Shown here one piece after another: positions 5,942-12,299 of a DNA stretch of 20,254 bases (position 1 is its first letter; each line of letters starts with the position of its first letter). The stretch spans positions 1-20,254 of the IMG/VR virus record IMGVR_UViG_3300001373_000013; one strand, written 5' to 3'. Position numbers and translations under genes: made by a program. The DNA comes from a virus. The notes under the pieces are model-generated. The model saw nothing but the letters and a program-made list of their open reading frames with translations. It was not told the DNA's origin and searched no databases.

Positions 5942-6579
5942 ATATTTTTGATTTGGCTACCAAAAATGGTAAATTTGGAAATGGTGATAATTATAGTAAA
6001 TTTGAAACAGATGGCACATTAGTATCTAAAGGAACTGCTACAACATATGAAGATATTTTCTTAGCAATACATCCCAAAGAACTTGGAATTGGTCAACCAA
6101 CATTAAGAACTTTGGACGGAGATATTAGAAAATACACAATGGCAGTTAATGACATATACGATATAGATTGCCCTGAATTATTACATTGTTGGGAAGAAGG
6201 TAGCGGTTTTGAAGTTCATATACATTGGGCAACAAGAGGTTTAAATGATGCTACAGCAAGAGGGGTTAAATTCAAAATAGAAGGATTATGGTCAAATATT
6301 AAGGGAAAAGGATCTCCAGAAAGTTTTGTTGCAATGACTGGTTCGCCATTTTCATCGGAAAAACAAATACCAGCTAATGAACCGGATTTAACATATTATA
6401 ACCATTCTATTTTTTCTTATACTCCCGTGGGTGGTAAGATAGGTGCATGTTTATTATTATCATTAAAAAGAATAGCTTCTGTGAATAATATTGCACCTGC
6501 TAATGATCCTTGGATTTTAATGGTAGGAATACATATTAAAAAAGATACTAGTGGCAGTAGAACCACAACTAATAAGTGA
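5911..6579 (+). CDS. Putative virion structural (fibre/surface) protein
   Basis: The 222-residue product resembles a class of phage structural proteins recognised by the segment CPELLHCWEEGSGFEVHIHWATRG (about residues 87-110). There the L-H-x-W...H-I-H-W strand pair is characteristic, and it is preceded by a region of the type NGDNYSKFETDGTLVSKGTATTYEDI. The remainder is beta-rich, consistent with a beta-sandwich that decorates the head, neck or tail. Residues 189-208 (IASVNNIAPANDPWILMVGI) look like the buried last strands. The start has the strongest ribosome site in this part of the window and sits inside the loop of the 5883-5941 inverted repeat. One CCGTGGG copy lies inside. The exact virion location is unknown. 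Confidence 0.65.
   Translation: MSYDELLLTANIFDLATKNGKFGNGDNYSKFETDGTLVSKGTATTYEDIFLAIHPKELGIGQPTLRTLDGDIRKYTMAVNDIYDIDCPELLHCWEEGSGFEVHIHWATRGLNDATARGVKFKIEGLWSNIKGKGSPESFVAMTGSPFSSEKQIPANEPDLTYYNHSIFSYTPVGGKIGACLLLSLKRIASVNNIAPANDPWILMVGIHIKKDTSGSRTTTNK
6424..6431 (+). repeat. CCGTGGG motif, copy 3 (forward)
   Basis: Local sequence is ACTCCCGTGGGTGG, coding Thr-Pro-Val-Gly-Gly with CCC GTG GGT in the 5911 gene. Confidence 0.6.
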
Positions 6580-6585
6580 GATATC

Positions 6586-7122
6586 ATGAGTCAATTACCA
6601 GCTTCTCAAGCTATTATAAGATTAAAAGAGAATGAGGAAAGATTTGATTTTTTTCTTAATACTAATGCAGGTTATAATACAAATGAATTAGTTCCTAGAG
6701 AAGTTAAAGGAATACCTTACATAATGATGGATATTTTAAGTAGAATAGGCCCAAAAACTGTTTCTCATACAACTTCAAGTTTAGCTCAAAATGAAATCGA
6801 AGAATTTCAAATCGTAATGGCTAAGGTGAGTAGTTTAACAAAAATTACAACTGATAGAAAAGCTTGGATTAGAGTTTATGGCACAGAAGCGGATTTAATA
6901 GCCGATAGAACTAGATTAATAACAGAATCACCAGATCCTATTGATCATGTTATTTGGGATGTTTCTACATATGATAATTTGACAGTTAGATCATGCCCTA
7001 TACCTATTTTTGCAAATGGTGATTCGCCTGTTGTAGATATAGCTTATGTGTCTGTTAAAAATATAGATGCTAGTGCTGGAACTATAACTTGTGATATGGA
7101 TTATATTGGAGGTTCAATCTAA
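6586..7122 (+). CDS. Fibre-associated protein with KENEER N-terminal motif
   Basis: The 178-residue product has two regions. Residues 1-55 (SQAIIRLKENEERFDFFLNTNAGYNTNELVPREVKGIPYIMMDILSRI) match the N-terminal segment seen in many phage tail fibres (AI-RLK-NEER---F-N ... T-DGR-V-TLP). It recurs in the gene starting at 20055. Residues about 67-178 read like a common small structural domain: LTKITTDRKAWIRVYGTEADLIADRTRLITESP, then HVIWDVSTYDNLTVRSCPIPIFANGDSP and a final VSVKNIDASAGTITCDMDYIGG. It probably attaches to, or is part of, a fibre or neck appendage. The spacing (6 bases after the previous stop, GTGAG upstream) and the 1-base overlap with the next gene indicate one operon. Confidence 0.68.
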   Translation: MSQLPASQAIIRLKENEERFDFFLNTNAGYNTNELVPREVKGIPYIMMDILSRIGPKTVSHTTSSLAQNEIEEFQIVMAKVSSLTKITTDRKAWIRVYGTEADLIADRTRLITESPDPIDHVIWDVSTYDNLTVRSCPIPIFANGDSPVVDIAYVSVKNIDASAGTITCDMDYIGGSI

Positions 7123-7994
7123 TGGCTATAAGTAATTTTGTAAGTCCTTTACAAAATACCACCGATGCAGATTTTAGAGCATGGACCAGCGCCATTCACA
7201 ATGGTTTAATATCAATAGGTATTGTTAATGTAGTAGATTCTGGAGAAATAAATTTAACAACTGCTTTAAAACCAAGCACAACAAGTGAAAAAGTTGGTTA
7301 TAAAATTTATCGATTAGATGATACTTTACAATCAACTGTCCCAATTTTTATAAAAATATATTTTGGTAGTTCATCAGCAAATGTTGTTAGACCGGCTATA
7401 TGGATTTCTTGTGGAAAATCTTGGGTTGATGGTGGAACATTAAACGATATTATTTTTACAGAAGTGTTTAATATTATGGCAAGTAGCACTGCTAGTTTTT
7501 TAGATGGTTATGTATGTGGGCAAAATAATAGATTTTTAATTCATTTGGGTTGCTTAGGTTCGGTAACTACTCAATTATTATTTGGTTTAGAAAGAACTCA
7601 CAATAATGTTGGTAGTGATACTTCTTTAGGTTTAATGTTAGTTTGGGGGAATCTTAGTGGTTCATCGACCGTTAGATTTAAATTAGCTAGATATGATGGT
7701 CAAACTACCATGGAGGGATATAGTGGAGGGTACATTCAAGCTTCTGTGCCACAAGTAGGAACTGGCATTTTAGCTCCAAATACATACGCTTACCCAGTTA
7801 GAATATACGGCCCAGCGGAAAGCGCACCTTATATAAATATATGTAGTTATTCAAGTGGGGATTTTAATTTAACAGCTACTTATAGTTTAGTATGCCCAGA
7901 TGGTGTAGAAAGAACTTATTTAACAGCGTCTACTGTTTCATATCCATTACAAGTTAATCCAAAAGTAGCAGTAGCTATGTTTTTGAAGAGTTAA
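7122..7994 (+). CDS. Putative virion structural protein
   Basis: The 290-residue product starts MAISNFVSPLQNTTDADFRAWTSAIHNGLISIGIVNVVDSGEINL and continues GYKIYRLDDTLQSTVPIFIKIYFGSS. This opening is familiar from structural proteins of several siphophage groups: short helix, D-F-R-x-W, then beta-rich strands with Y-x-I-(Y/W)-R-x-x-D-x-L-Q. The rest is beta-rich with many Gly, Ser and Thr. The C-terminus ends with a hydrophobic strand (YPLQVNPKVAVAMFLKS), as in trimeric fibre or surface proteins. The ATG overlaps the upstream stop by one base (TAATG), implying translational coupling; no strong ribosome site is needed. Function within the virion is not determined. Confidence 0.62.
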   Translation: MAISNFVSPLQNTTDADFRAWTSAIHNGLISIGIVNVVDSGEINLTTALKPSTTSEKVGYKIYRLDDTLQSTVPIFIKIYFGSSSANVVRPAIWISCGKSWVDGGTLNDIIFTEVFNIMASSTASFLDGYVCGQNNRFLIHLGCLGSVTTQLLFGLERTHNNVGSDTSLGLMLVWGNLSGSSTVRFKLARYDGQTTMEGYSGGYIQASVPQVGTGILAPNTYAYPVRIYGPAESAPYINICSYSSGDFNLTATYSLVCPDGVERTYLTASTVSYPLQVNPKVAVAMFLKS

Positions 7995-7998
7995 TAAT

Positions 7999-8139
7999 AT
8001 GGCATATATCCTAGAAGTAAATAGTCATCCCGAAGGTTATAGAACTGTAGATGGAGCATATGTTTTATGTGGAGAAATACCGGGACAAGCTGGAGTAAGT
8101 AGACCAACTTCAGGACAAATGTATCCTTTAACAAGGTGA
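7999..8139 (+). CDS. Small 46-residue protein
   Basis: A short open frame (MAYILEVNSHPEGYRTVDGA, continuing to PTSGQMYPLTR) fills the 148-base gap between two structural genes, beginning 4 bases after one stop and ending 3 bases before the next start. Its fit to the gap, its ordinary residue composition and the general absence of long gaps in this window support it being real. It has no clear ribosome site, so reinitiation after the upstream gene is likely. No family is recognised. Confidence 0.6.
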   Translation: MAYILEVNSHPEGYRTVDGAYVLCGEIPGQAGVSRPTSGQMYPLTR

Positions 8140-8142
8140 CAT

Positions 8143-8637
8143 ATGACTTTGATAATAGAAGATGGAACGAATGTTGCTAATGCTAATAGTTATATATCTT
8201 GTGTAAATGCTAGAGCATATGCTATAAGTAGAGGTATAACTCTACCTGCCACCGATCCTGAATTAGAAATACTTTTAATAAAATCAATGGATTATTTGGA
8301 ATCATTAAGAGAGAAATACCAAGGAGTTAAAACATATTCAACACAATGTTTACAATGGCCTAGATATGGAGTTTATATTGATGGGAATGCAGCTTCAAGT
8401 ATTTTAATACCTAATTTATTAATAAAAGCTCAAGCCCAGCTATCAATGGAAGTTTTTGCAGGAATTGATTTACAACCTACTTCCGTGGGTTATGGTATAA
8501 AAAAAGAAAAAGTAGATGCAATTGAAACAGAATATTTTAATAGTGTCGGGAGTCCAGTTCCTAATTTAAGATTAGTTAATTCATTATTGAATCCTTTGTT
8601 TAGATATTATAGAATATTGTCTAATGTGAGAGTATAA
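8143..8637 (+). CDS. Head-tail connector with DnaT-like domain
   Basis: The 164-residue product has the pattern of the phage 'DnaT-like ssDNA-binding domain' family, which in virion modules is the adaptor ring below the portal. Its N-terminus, MTLIIEDGTNVANANSYISCVNARAYAISRGITLPA, matches the family opening (EDGT-v--ANSY-sv-dA-aY---RG). Further on are LEILLIKSMDYLESLREKYQGVKT and the signature CLQWPRYGVYIDG (residues 69-81). The C-terminal helices and tail (FRYYRILSN) are also typical. Despite the family name, this context argues against a replication role: portal and capsid are upstream, head closure and tail tube downstream. AAGGTGA precedes the start. One CCGTGGG copy lies inside. Confidence 0.78.
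   Translation: MTLIIEDGTNVANANSYISCVNARAYAISRGITLPATDPELEILLIKSMDYLESLREKYQGVKTYSTQCLQWPRYGVYIDGNAASSILIPNLLIKAQAQLSMEVFAGIDLQPTSVGYGIKKEKVDAIETEYFNSVGSPVPNLRLVNSLLNPLFRYYRILSNVRV
8481..8489 (+). repeat. CCGTGGG motif, copy 4 (forward)
   Basis: Local sequence is ACTTCCGTGGGTTA, coding Thr-Ser-Val-Gly-Tyr with TCC GTG GGT in the connector gene. Confidence 0.6.
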
Positions 8638-9011
8638 TGAGCATATATAAAAATAGTATTGAAATGGCTAAAAGACTTATAAATAAGTATGGAAAAACTG
8701 TATCTTTTAAAGTGACTCCTTTTACTATAAATGACCCATTACAACCTTGGTTAAAAAATTCTGGGACTACAGTAACATATTCGGTAAAAATGGTATTTTT
8801 AACAAAATATATGGAACAATTATTTATAAAATATATGATAAAAACATCAATTCCAACTGGTGATATTAATGGTTATATGGCACAACAAAGTTTTGTTCCA
8901 AAAATAAATGATATTATTGAAGATGGAAGTAAAACTTTAATAATTTCAGAAATAAATAAAATTTCACCAAATGGTGATGATATTTTATACATTCTGAGGT
9001 TAAAGTTATGA
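8637..9011 (+). CDS. Head-closure / head-tail stopper protein (putative)
   Basis: The 124-residue product begins MSIYKNSIEMAKRLINKYGKTVSFKV, the opening seen in small head-closure proteins of this phage type. It has a middle beta barrel (YSVKMVFLTKYMEQLFIK ... GDINGYMAQQSFVPKINDIIEDGSKTLIISEINKISPNGDDILYILRLKL). The closing pattern (P-x-x-x-D-x-I-x-D-G ... I-x-x-I-x-x-x-x-P-x-G-D-x-I-x-Y-x-L-x-L) is typical of stopper proteins that seal the portal channel and join it to the tail. The start overlaps the upstream stop by one base (TAATG). The stop overlaps the next start as ATGA, so the three connector genes are translationally coupled. Confidence 0.68.
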   Translation: MSIYKNSIEMAKRLINKYGKTVSFKVTPFTINDPLQPWLKNSGTTVTYSVKMVFLTKYMEQLFIKYMIKTSIPTGDINGYMAQQSFVPKINDIIEDGSKTLIISEINKISPNGDDILYILRLKL

Positions 9012-9460
9012 CTGCGAATTATTCACTTGCAATTAAAGAATTATTTACACTAATAAATACAGATTGGAATTTATATTCTACAGCTATTATTGGCTATATT
9101 CCTTTAATTTATTGGCAAGATATAGATGAAGGTTCATTGCCAGATAATAGTAAATATTACTCAAGAGTATATGTTAATTCCATAACCACTGATCAAAGTA
9201 CATTATCAGACATAGTTGGAGGAATAGGTAAACGTAGATTTACAACTTATGGAATTATTGCCATGACAATTTATTGTAGGAAAGGAGATATTCAAGCTTC
9301 AATTAACGGTAGATTATTAAGCCAGATTGTTTTAACGGCTTTGAGGAAAAAAACAGCAAATGTAATAATAAGGCAAGCGAAGATAAACGAACTTGTTCCC
9401 GAAAATGGAATGTCTAGATTTTCCATTTTAGGACAATTCACTTTTGATGAAGTTCAATAG
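9008..9460 (+). CDS. Tail terminator protein (putative, DUF4128-like)
   Basis: The 150-residue product lies between the head-closure gene and the tail tube gene, the usual place for the terminator that caps the tube and docks the head. The sequence fits that fold: an N-terminal helix (SLAIKELFTLINTDWN), a loop with IYWQDIDEGSLPDNSKYYSRVYVNS, then strands KRRFTTYGIIAMTIYCRKGD, a long helix (INGRLLSQIVLTALRKKT), and a final FSILGQFTFDEVQ strand. The segment R-x-x-x-x-G-x-I/x-x-x-I-x...G is common to DUF4128 and tail-terminator proteins. The ATG overlaps the previous stop by four bases, and GAGG sits upstream. Naming is by position and general pattern, not a firm family match. Confidence 0.6.
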   Translation: MTANYSLAIKELFTLINTDWNLYSTAIIGYIPLIYWQDIDEGSLPDNSKYYSRVYVNSITTDQSTLSDIVGGIGKRRFTTYGIIAMTIYCRKGDIQASINGRLLSQIVLTALRKKTANVIIRQAKINELVPENGMSRFSILGQFTFDEVQ

Positions 9461-9471
9461 GAGGTAGTATA

Positions 9472-10989
9472 ATGGGTAATACAGTTGACACTAACGGGAC
9501 AAGTTTAAGTTTCTGTGAAGAAACTACTCCTAAAGTTTTACCGGGATCACCTATTTGGTATGCGTTAGAACCAAATTCATATAGTGATTTTGGCTCTAAT
9601 TTTTCAACTATGGCGAGATCTCCTATTACAGTAGGAAGACAAAAGAAAAAAGGATCTGTAACTGATATGGATTGTCCAGTTGGTTTTAATCATGATTTTT
9701 TGCATACAGGATTAAATAGAATTTTGCAGGGTTTATTTTATGCCGATATTAAAGAAAAGAAAAGTACAGCTCCTTATAATGGAACGCAAGAAACTATAAC
9801 AGGTGTTACTACTTCAAATGATACTTATACAGCTAGTGCAGGAACTACGCTTGATGATTTTTTAACAAAAAATCTTGTATTAGCATCTGGCTTTGGTATT
9901 AGTGCAAATAATGGTTTAAAAACAGTTGTCAGTAGCACTTCAACTACAGTAGTTGTTAGTGAAAATTTAGTTGATGAACCTGCACCACCTTCTACAGCAA
10001 AAATTGAAGTAGTTGGAGTAATAGGAGCTTCTGGAGATATAACTTTAACAGCTTCCGCAACTTCTATTGTATTAGGTTCAACGCTTTTAGATTTTACAAC
10101 ATTAGGATTAAATATAGGAGAATGGATTTTTATTGGTGGTGATACCGCTGGAACAGCTTTTGCTACAGGTGGAACAGGATATGCTAGAATAAAATCAATA
10201 ACAGCGAATGCTATTTCTTTAGATAAAACTACATTTTCGCCTTCAACTGATACTGGAGCGGCAAAAACTATTCAAATATTTTTTGGTTATATATTATTTA
10301 ATGAAAATACTTGTGAAGATATTATCAAAAGATATTATAGATTTGAAAGAAAATTAATTTGTGACGGCGTATCTGATGTTTATGAATACATAAAAGGATG
10401 CTATCCTAATCAGATGACATTGAATTGCCCAACTTCTGATAAATTAAATATAGATATGAGTTTTATAGGTATTGATTCTAGTTATGTTGATACAGTTGAA
10501 ACGGGAACTCATAATGCATCTATAGTTGAAGATGCTATAAATACTTCTAGTGAAGTTTATAGAATTAAAATGGAATTAGTTAGTGCGACATTAAATCAAC
10601 CTGCTTTATTTGCCCATATAACAGATTTTAATTTAAGTATTAACAATAATGTTACAAGTCAGAAGGCAATTGGTGTATTAGGATCTATTGATGCAAGTTT
10701 AGGTGATTTTGAAGTTACTGGTTCAATGACTGCTTATTTTGTGGATATGGCTTCATTAACAGCGTTCAGAAGTAATAGTGATGTAAGTCTTGATGCAATA
10801 TTTGCTTATAATAATAAAGGTTTTATTGCAGATATACCTTTAATGACTCTATCCAAAGGTAGTTTGAAATTAGAAAAAGATAAGCCAATAACAATTCCAA
10901 TTGATTCAAATGCATTTGAAAATTCAAGCGGATACACGTTACTTTTTAATTGGTTTTCTTACTTGCCTTCTGTAGCGATGCCGGTATGA
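9472..10989 (+). CDS. Major tail tube protein
   Basis: The 505-residue product has the position, expression signals and sequence pattern of a siphophage tail tube protein of the large (tube_2-type) class. AGGAGGT lies upstream and a strong terminator downstream. The N-terminus (TVDTNGTSLSFCEETTPKVLPGSPIWYALEPNSYSDFG) and RSPITVGRQKKKGSVTDMDCPVGFNHDFL are typical: the tube protein opens with a strand describing an 'E-T--G' element and a mid-segment that carries the R-I-x-x-G-R-Q-x-x-K-G motif. Residues about 100-270 contain Thr/Ser/Gly-rich repeats that may be inserted surface domains. The C-terminal half (TDFNLSINNNVTSQKAIGVLGSIDASLGDFEVTGSMTAYF) is the conserved beta-barrel core. Many copies stack into the tail tube. 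Confidence 0.82.
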   Translation: MGNTVDTNGTSLSFCEETTPKVLPGSPIWYALEPNSYSDFGSNFSTMARSPITVGRQKKKGSVTDMDCPVGFNHDFLHTGLNRILQGLFYADIKEKKSTAPYNGTQETITGVTTSNDTYTASAGTTLDDFLTKNLVLASGFGISANNGLKTVVSSTSTTVVVSENLVDEPAPPSTAKIEVVGVIGASGDITLTASATSIVLGSTLLDFTTLGLNIGEWIFIGGDTAGTAFATGGTGYARIKSITANAISLDKTTFSPSTDTGAAKTIQIFFGYILFNENTCEDIIKRYYRFERKLICDGVSDVYEYIKGCYPNQMTLNCPTSDKLNIDMSFIGIDSSYVDTVETGTHNASIVEDAINTSSEVYRIKMELVSATLNQPALFAHITDFNLSINNNVTSQKAIGVLGSIDASLGDFEVTGSMTAYFVDMASLTAFRSNSDVSLDAIFAYNNKGFIADIPLMTLSKGSLKLEKDKPITIPIDSNAFENSSGYTLLFNWFSYLPSVAMPV

Positions 10990-10996
10990 TAAAACT

Positions 10997-11015
10997 GCAA
11001 GGCTCCCTTCCTTGC
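10997..11015 (+). promoter_or_regulatory. Small hairpin between tail tube stop and terminator
   Basis: GCAAGG (10997-11002) and CCTTGC (11010-11015) pair around CTCCCTT. CCTTCC (11006-11011) could instead pair with GGAAGG (11034-11039), whose last two bases are also the start of the terminator stem. The two foldings are mutually exclusive. Confidence 0.4.
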
Positions 11016-11037
11016 TCCTTTGGTGGTTAATAGGGAA

Positions 11038-11068
11038 GGCGGATATGTTGTATGTCCGCCTTTTTTTT
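11038..11068 (+). terminator. Strong Rho-independent terminator after the tail tube gene
   Basis: GGCGGA (11038-11043) pairs with TCCGCC (11055-11060) and the stem continues with GU and AU pairs to a TTG loop (10 pairs in all). It is followed at once by eight T residues (11061-11068). It lies just before the chaperone gene, whose ribosome site begins at 11068. Confidence 0.88.
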
Positions 11069-11079
11069 AGGAGAAAAAT

Positions 11080-11502
11080 ATGTCTGTATTATTTCAAACT
11101 TTTGGAACTTCAAAAGAAAAAGAAGAAGATGGTATTTATATACCAATGGGAATAAATACAGATGGAACAGAAATAAAATTTAAAATAGTAAGATCAGGGC
11201 CAACTAATAAAGAATATCAAAAATTATTAAATAAATTAACAACTCCATATGAAAGTATGATCAGAACTGATACTTTACCTAAAGAAGTTGAACTTGAAAT
11301 TTATATGGAATTATTTTTAAAAACTATTTTAAAAGGTTGGGAAAATGTATACGATGTAAATAATGTTGCATATGAATACAATTATATGAATGCTAAAAAA
11401 TTAATGCTAGATTTACCTGAATTATATTCCGAACTTGTAAGAAAATCTAATACTATTAAATTATTCTTATTAGATGACATGAAAGATAACTTAAAAAACT
11501 AA
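11080..11502 (+). CDS. Tail assembly chaperone, short form (G-like)
   Basis: The 140-residue product lies between the tube and tape-measure genes, where siphophages encode the chaperone pair that coats the tape measure during tail assembly. The sequence fits the family in segments such as IKFKIVRSGPTNKEYQKLLNKLTTPYESM, then a helix EVELEIYMELFLKTILKGWENVYDVNNVAYEYNYMNAKKLMLDLPELYSELVRKSN. GW-x-x-V followed by an N-x-x-x-Y-x-Y turn is characteristic. The ribosome site AGGAG precedes the ATG by 6 bases. The last sense codons are TTA AAA AAC before TAA, forming the slippery heptamer that yields the longer product at 11080-11822. Confidence 0.8.
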   Translation: MSVLFQTFGTSKEKEEDGIYIPMGINTDGTEIKFKIVRSGPTNKEYQKLLNKLTTPYESMIRTDTLPKEVELEIYMELFLKTILKGWENVYDVNNVAYEYNYMNAKKLMLDLPELYSELVRKSNTIKLFLLDDMKDNLKN

Positions 11503-11822
11503 TTGACGTTCTACGTTATTCTATGGAAATGGGAAGTGTAGAACGTCAATTAGCTAAACAGTCAATGAGAATGACAAAGACTTTACCTGATAGAATTAAA
11601 AATGCTCCAAAATTAAAAATGGGCTTAGAATTATATCTAGATATATTTTTTGAATTAGAATTTGATAGACCCATAGGAATGTCAATAGGGCCTATTAGTT
11701 GGTTTATTATAGATCAATATTGTATATCTCATAATTTCGATAGTTATCAAAAAGAGTGCGCTCATTATTATATAAGAGGATTAGATAATGAATACTTAAA
11801 ACATATAAATAAGGATAGTTAA
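11080..11822 (+). CDS. Tail assembly chaperone, -1 frameshift product (GT-like)
   Basis: Joining 11080-11499 to 11499-11822 by a -1 slip at AAAAAAC gives a 247-residue product: the 140 residues of the short form, a linker LIDVLRYS, then 99 residues beginning MEMGSVERQLAKQ and ending GLDNEYLKHINKDS. The downstream frame starts at the shift point without any stop. Its first ATG (11523) has no Shine-Dalgarno site, so independent translation is unlikely. In lambda and many other phages the G and GT proteins are made this way; GT's T part binds the tape measure and recruits tube subunits. A long stem-loop directly after the slip site supports frameshifting. The T-part sequence itself is too divergent to name by motif. 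Confidence 0.82.
11493..11499 (+). promoter_or_regulatory. Slippery heptamer A AAA AAC for -1 frameshifting
   Basis: In the zero frame the codons read TTA AAA AAC TAA, so the heptamer is correctly phased as X XXY YYZ. The stop follows directly at 11500-11502. After a -1 slip, reading continues CTA ATT GAC GTT into the T region. Confidence 0.85.
11499..11553 (+). promoter_or_regulatory. Frameshift-stimulating stem-loop
   Basis: CTAATTGACGTTCTAC (11499-11514) is the exact reverse complement of GTAGAACGTCAATTAG (11538-11553). Two GU pairs and one AU pair extend the stem inward to 11517/11535, leaving a 17-base loop. It starts at the last base of the slip site. When the ribosome sits on that site the lower stem would be melted and the upper GACGTTCTAC part would meet the mRNA entrance. 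Confidence 0.8.
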
Positions 11823-11824
11823 GG

Positions 11825-12298
11825 ATGGCAACATTAATTCAAATGGCTAGTAATTTAAGAAGTTTAAAAACTTCTTTAAAAAAATCATCTAATGAAATAA
11901 GTAAAGAATTTTCTAAAAGACTATTGACTCATTTAGTTATGCAAACTCCCGTAGATACTTCAAGAGCATTATCTAATTGGATAATAAACTTAAATAGACA
12001 ACAAATCCCCACGGGTAGCATTGAAAATTATAACGGTATTCCCGCTTATTATCCCGGAAATGATGGTTCCACCGAGCAGATAAGTGAGGATATGGCTATA
12101 ATGGTTGGTGAAACAATGATAAATTTAAAAAAACCCGGTAAAGATATTTTTATAGTTAATAATATATCTTATATGGATTACTTAAATGAAGGTAATAGTA
12201 AGCAACAGAATGCTTTTTGGATTAATTTCAGCATAATGAGACAATATGAAAATATGAAGTTTTATATAGATGTTATAAATAAAGTAAAGTGGAGGTAA
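11825..12298 (+). CDS. Tail completion protein, HK97 gp10-like
   Basis: The 157-residue product shows the hallmarks of the gp10/tail-completion family. It has an N-terminal amphipathic helix, then THLVMQTPVDTSRALSNWIINLN (residues about 36-58; the family motif is TPVDTG-A--NW). Later come KDIFIVNNISYMDYLNEGNSKQQNAFWINFSI (about 107-138; the family motif is I-N--PY---LN-G-S-Q-----W). Such proteins finish the tail or neck joint. The gene here lies between the chaperones and the tape measure, unlike HK97, where it sits with the connectors, but other siphophages show the same arrangement. It begins two bases after the chaperone stop, with AAGGA upstream. One reverse CCGTGGG copy lies inside. Confidence 0.75.
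   Translation: MATLIQMASNLRSLKTSLKKSSNEISKEFSKRLLTHLVMQTPVDTSRALSNWIINLNRQQIPTGSIENYNGIPAYYPGNDGSTEQISEDMAIMVGETMINLKKPGKDIFIVNNISYMDYLNEGNSKQQNAFWINFSIMRQYENMKFYIDVINKVKWR
12007..12015 (-). repeat. CCGTGGG motif, copy 5 (reverse)
   Basis: Read on + as ATCCCCACGGGTAG, coding Ile-Pro-Thr-Gly with CCC ACG GGT in the tail completion gene. Confidence 0.6.
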
Positions 12299-12299
12299 T

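Noticed and set aside
8228-8245. GTAGAG/CTCTAC 6-bp inverted repeat in the connector gene
   Set aside because: A single short stem with no T tract, no link to a start or stop codon and no matching element nearby.
8143-8637. Reading the DnaT-like protein as a replication protein
   Set aside because: The gene is surrounded by head and tail genes, and members of this family in virion modules act as connectors.
9444-9473. TTGATG, 18 bases, TATAAT resembling a sigma-70 promoter before the tail tube gene
   Set aside because: The -10 box overlaps the ribosome site and start codon, so a transcript would begin inside the gene and lose its ribosome site; TATAAT is common by chance in this composition.
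11523-11822. Independent 99-residue gene starting at ATG 11523
   Set aside because: It has no ribosome site, the -1 frame is open back to the slip site, and G/GT frameshifting explains it better.
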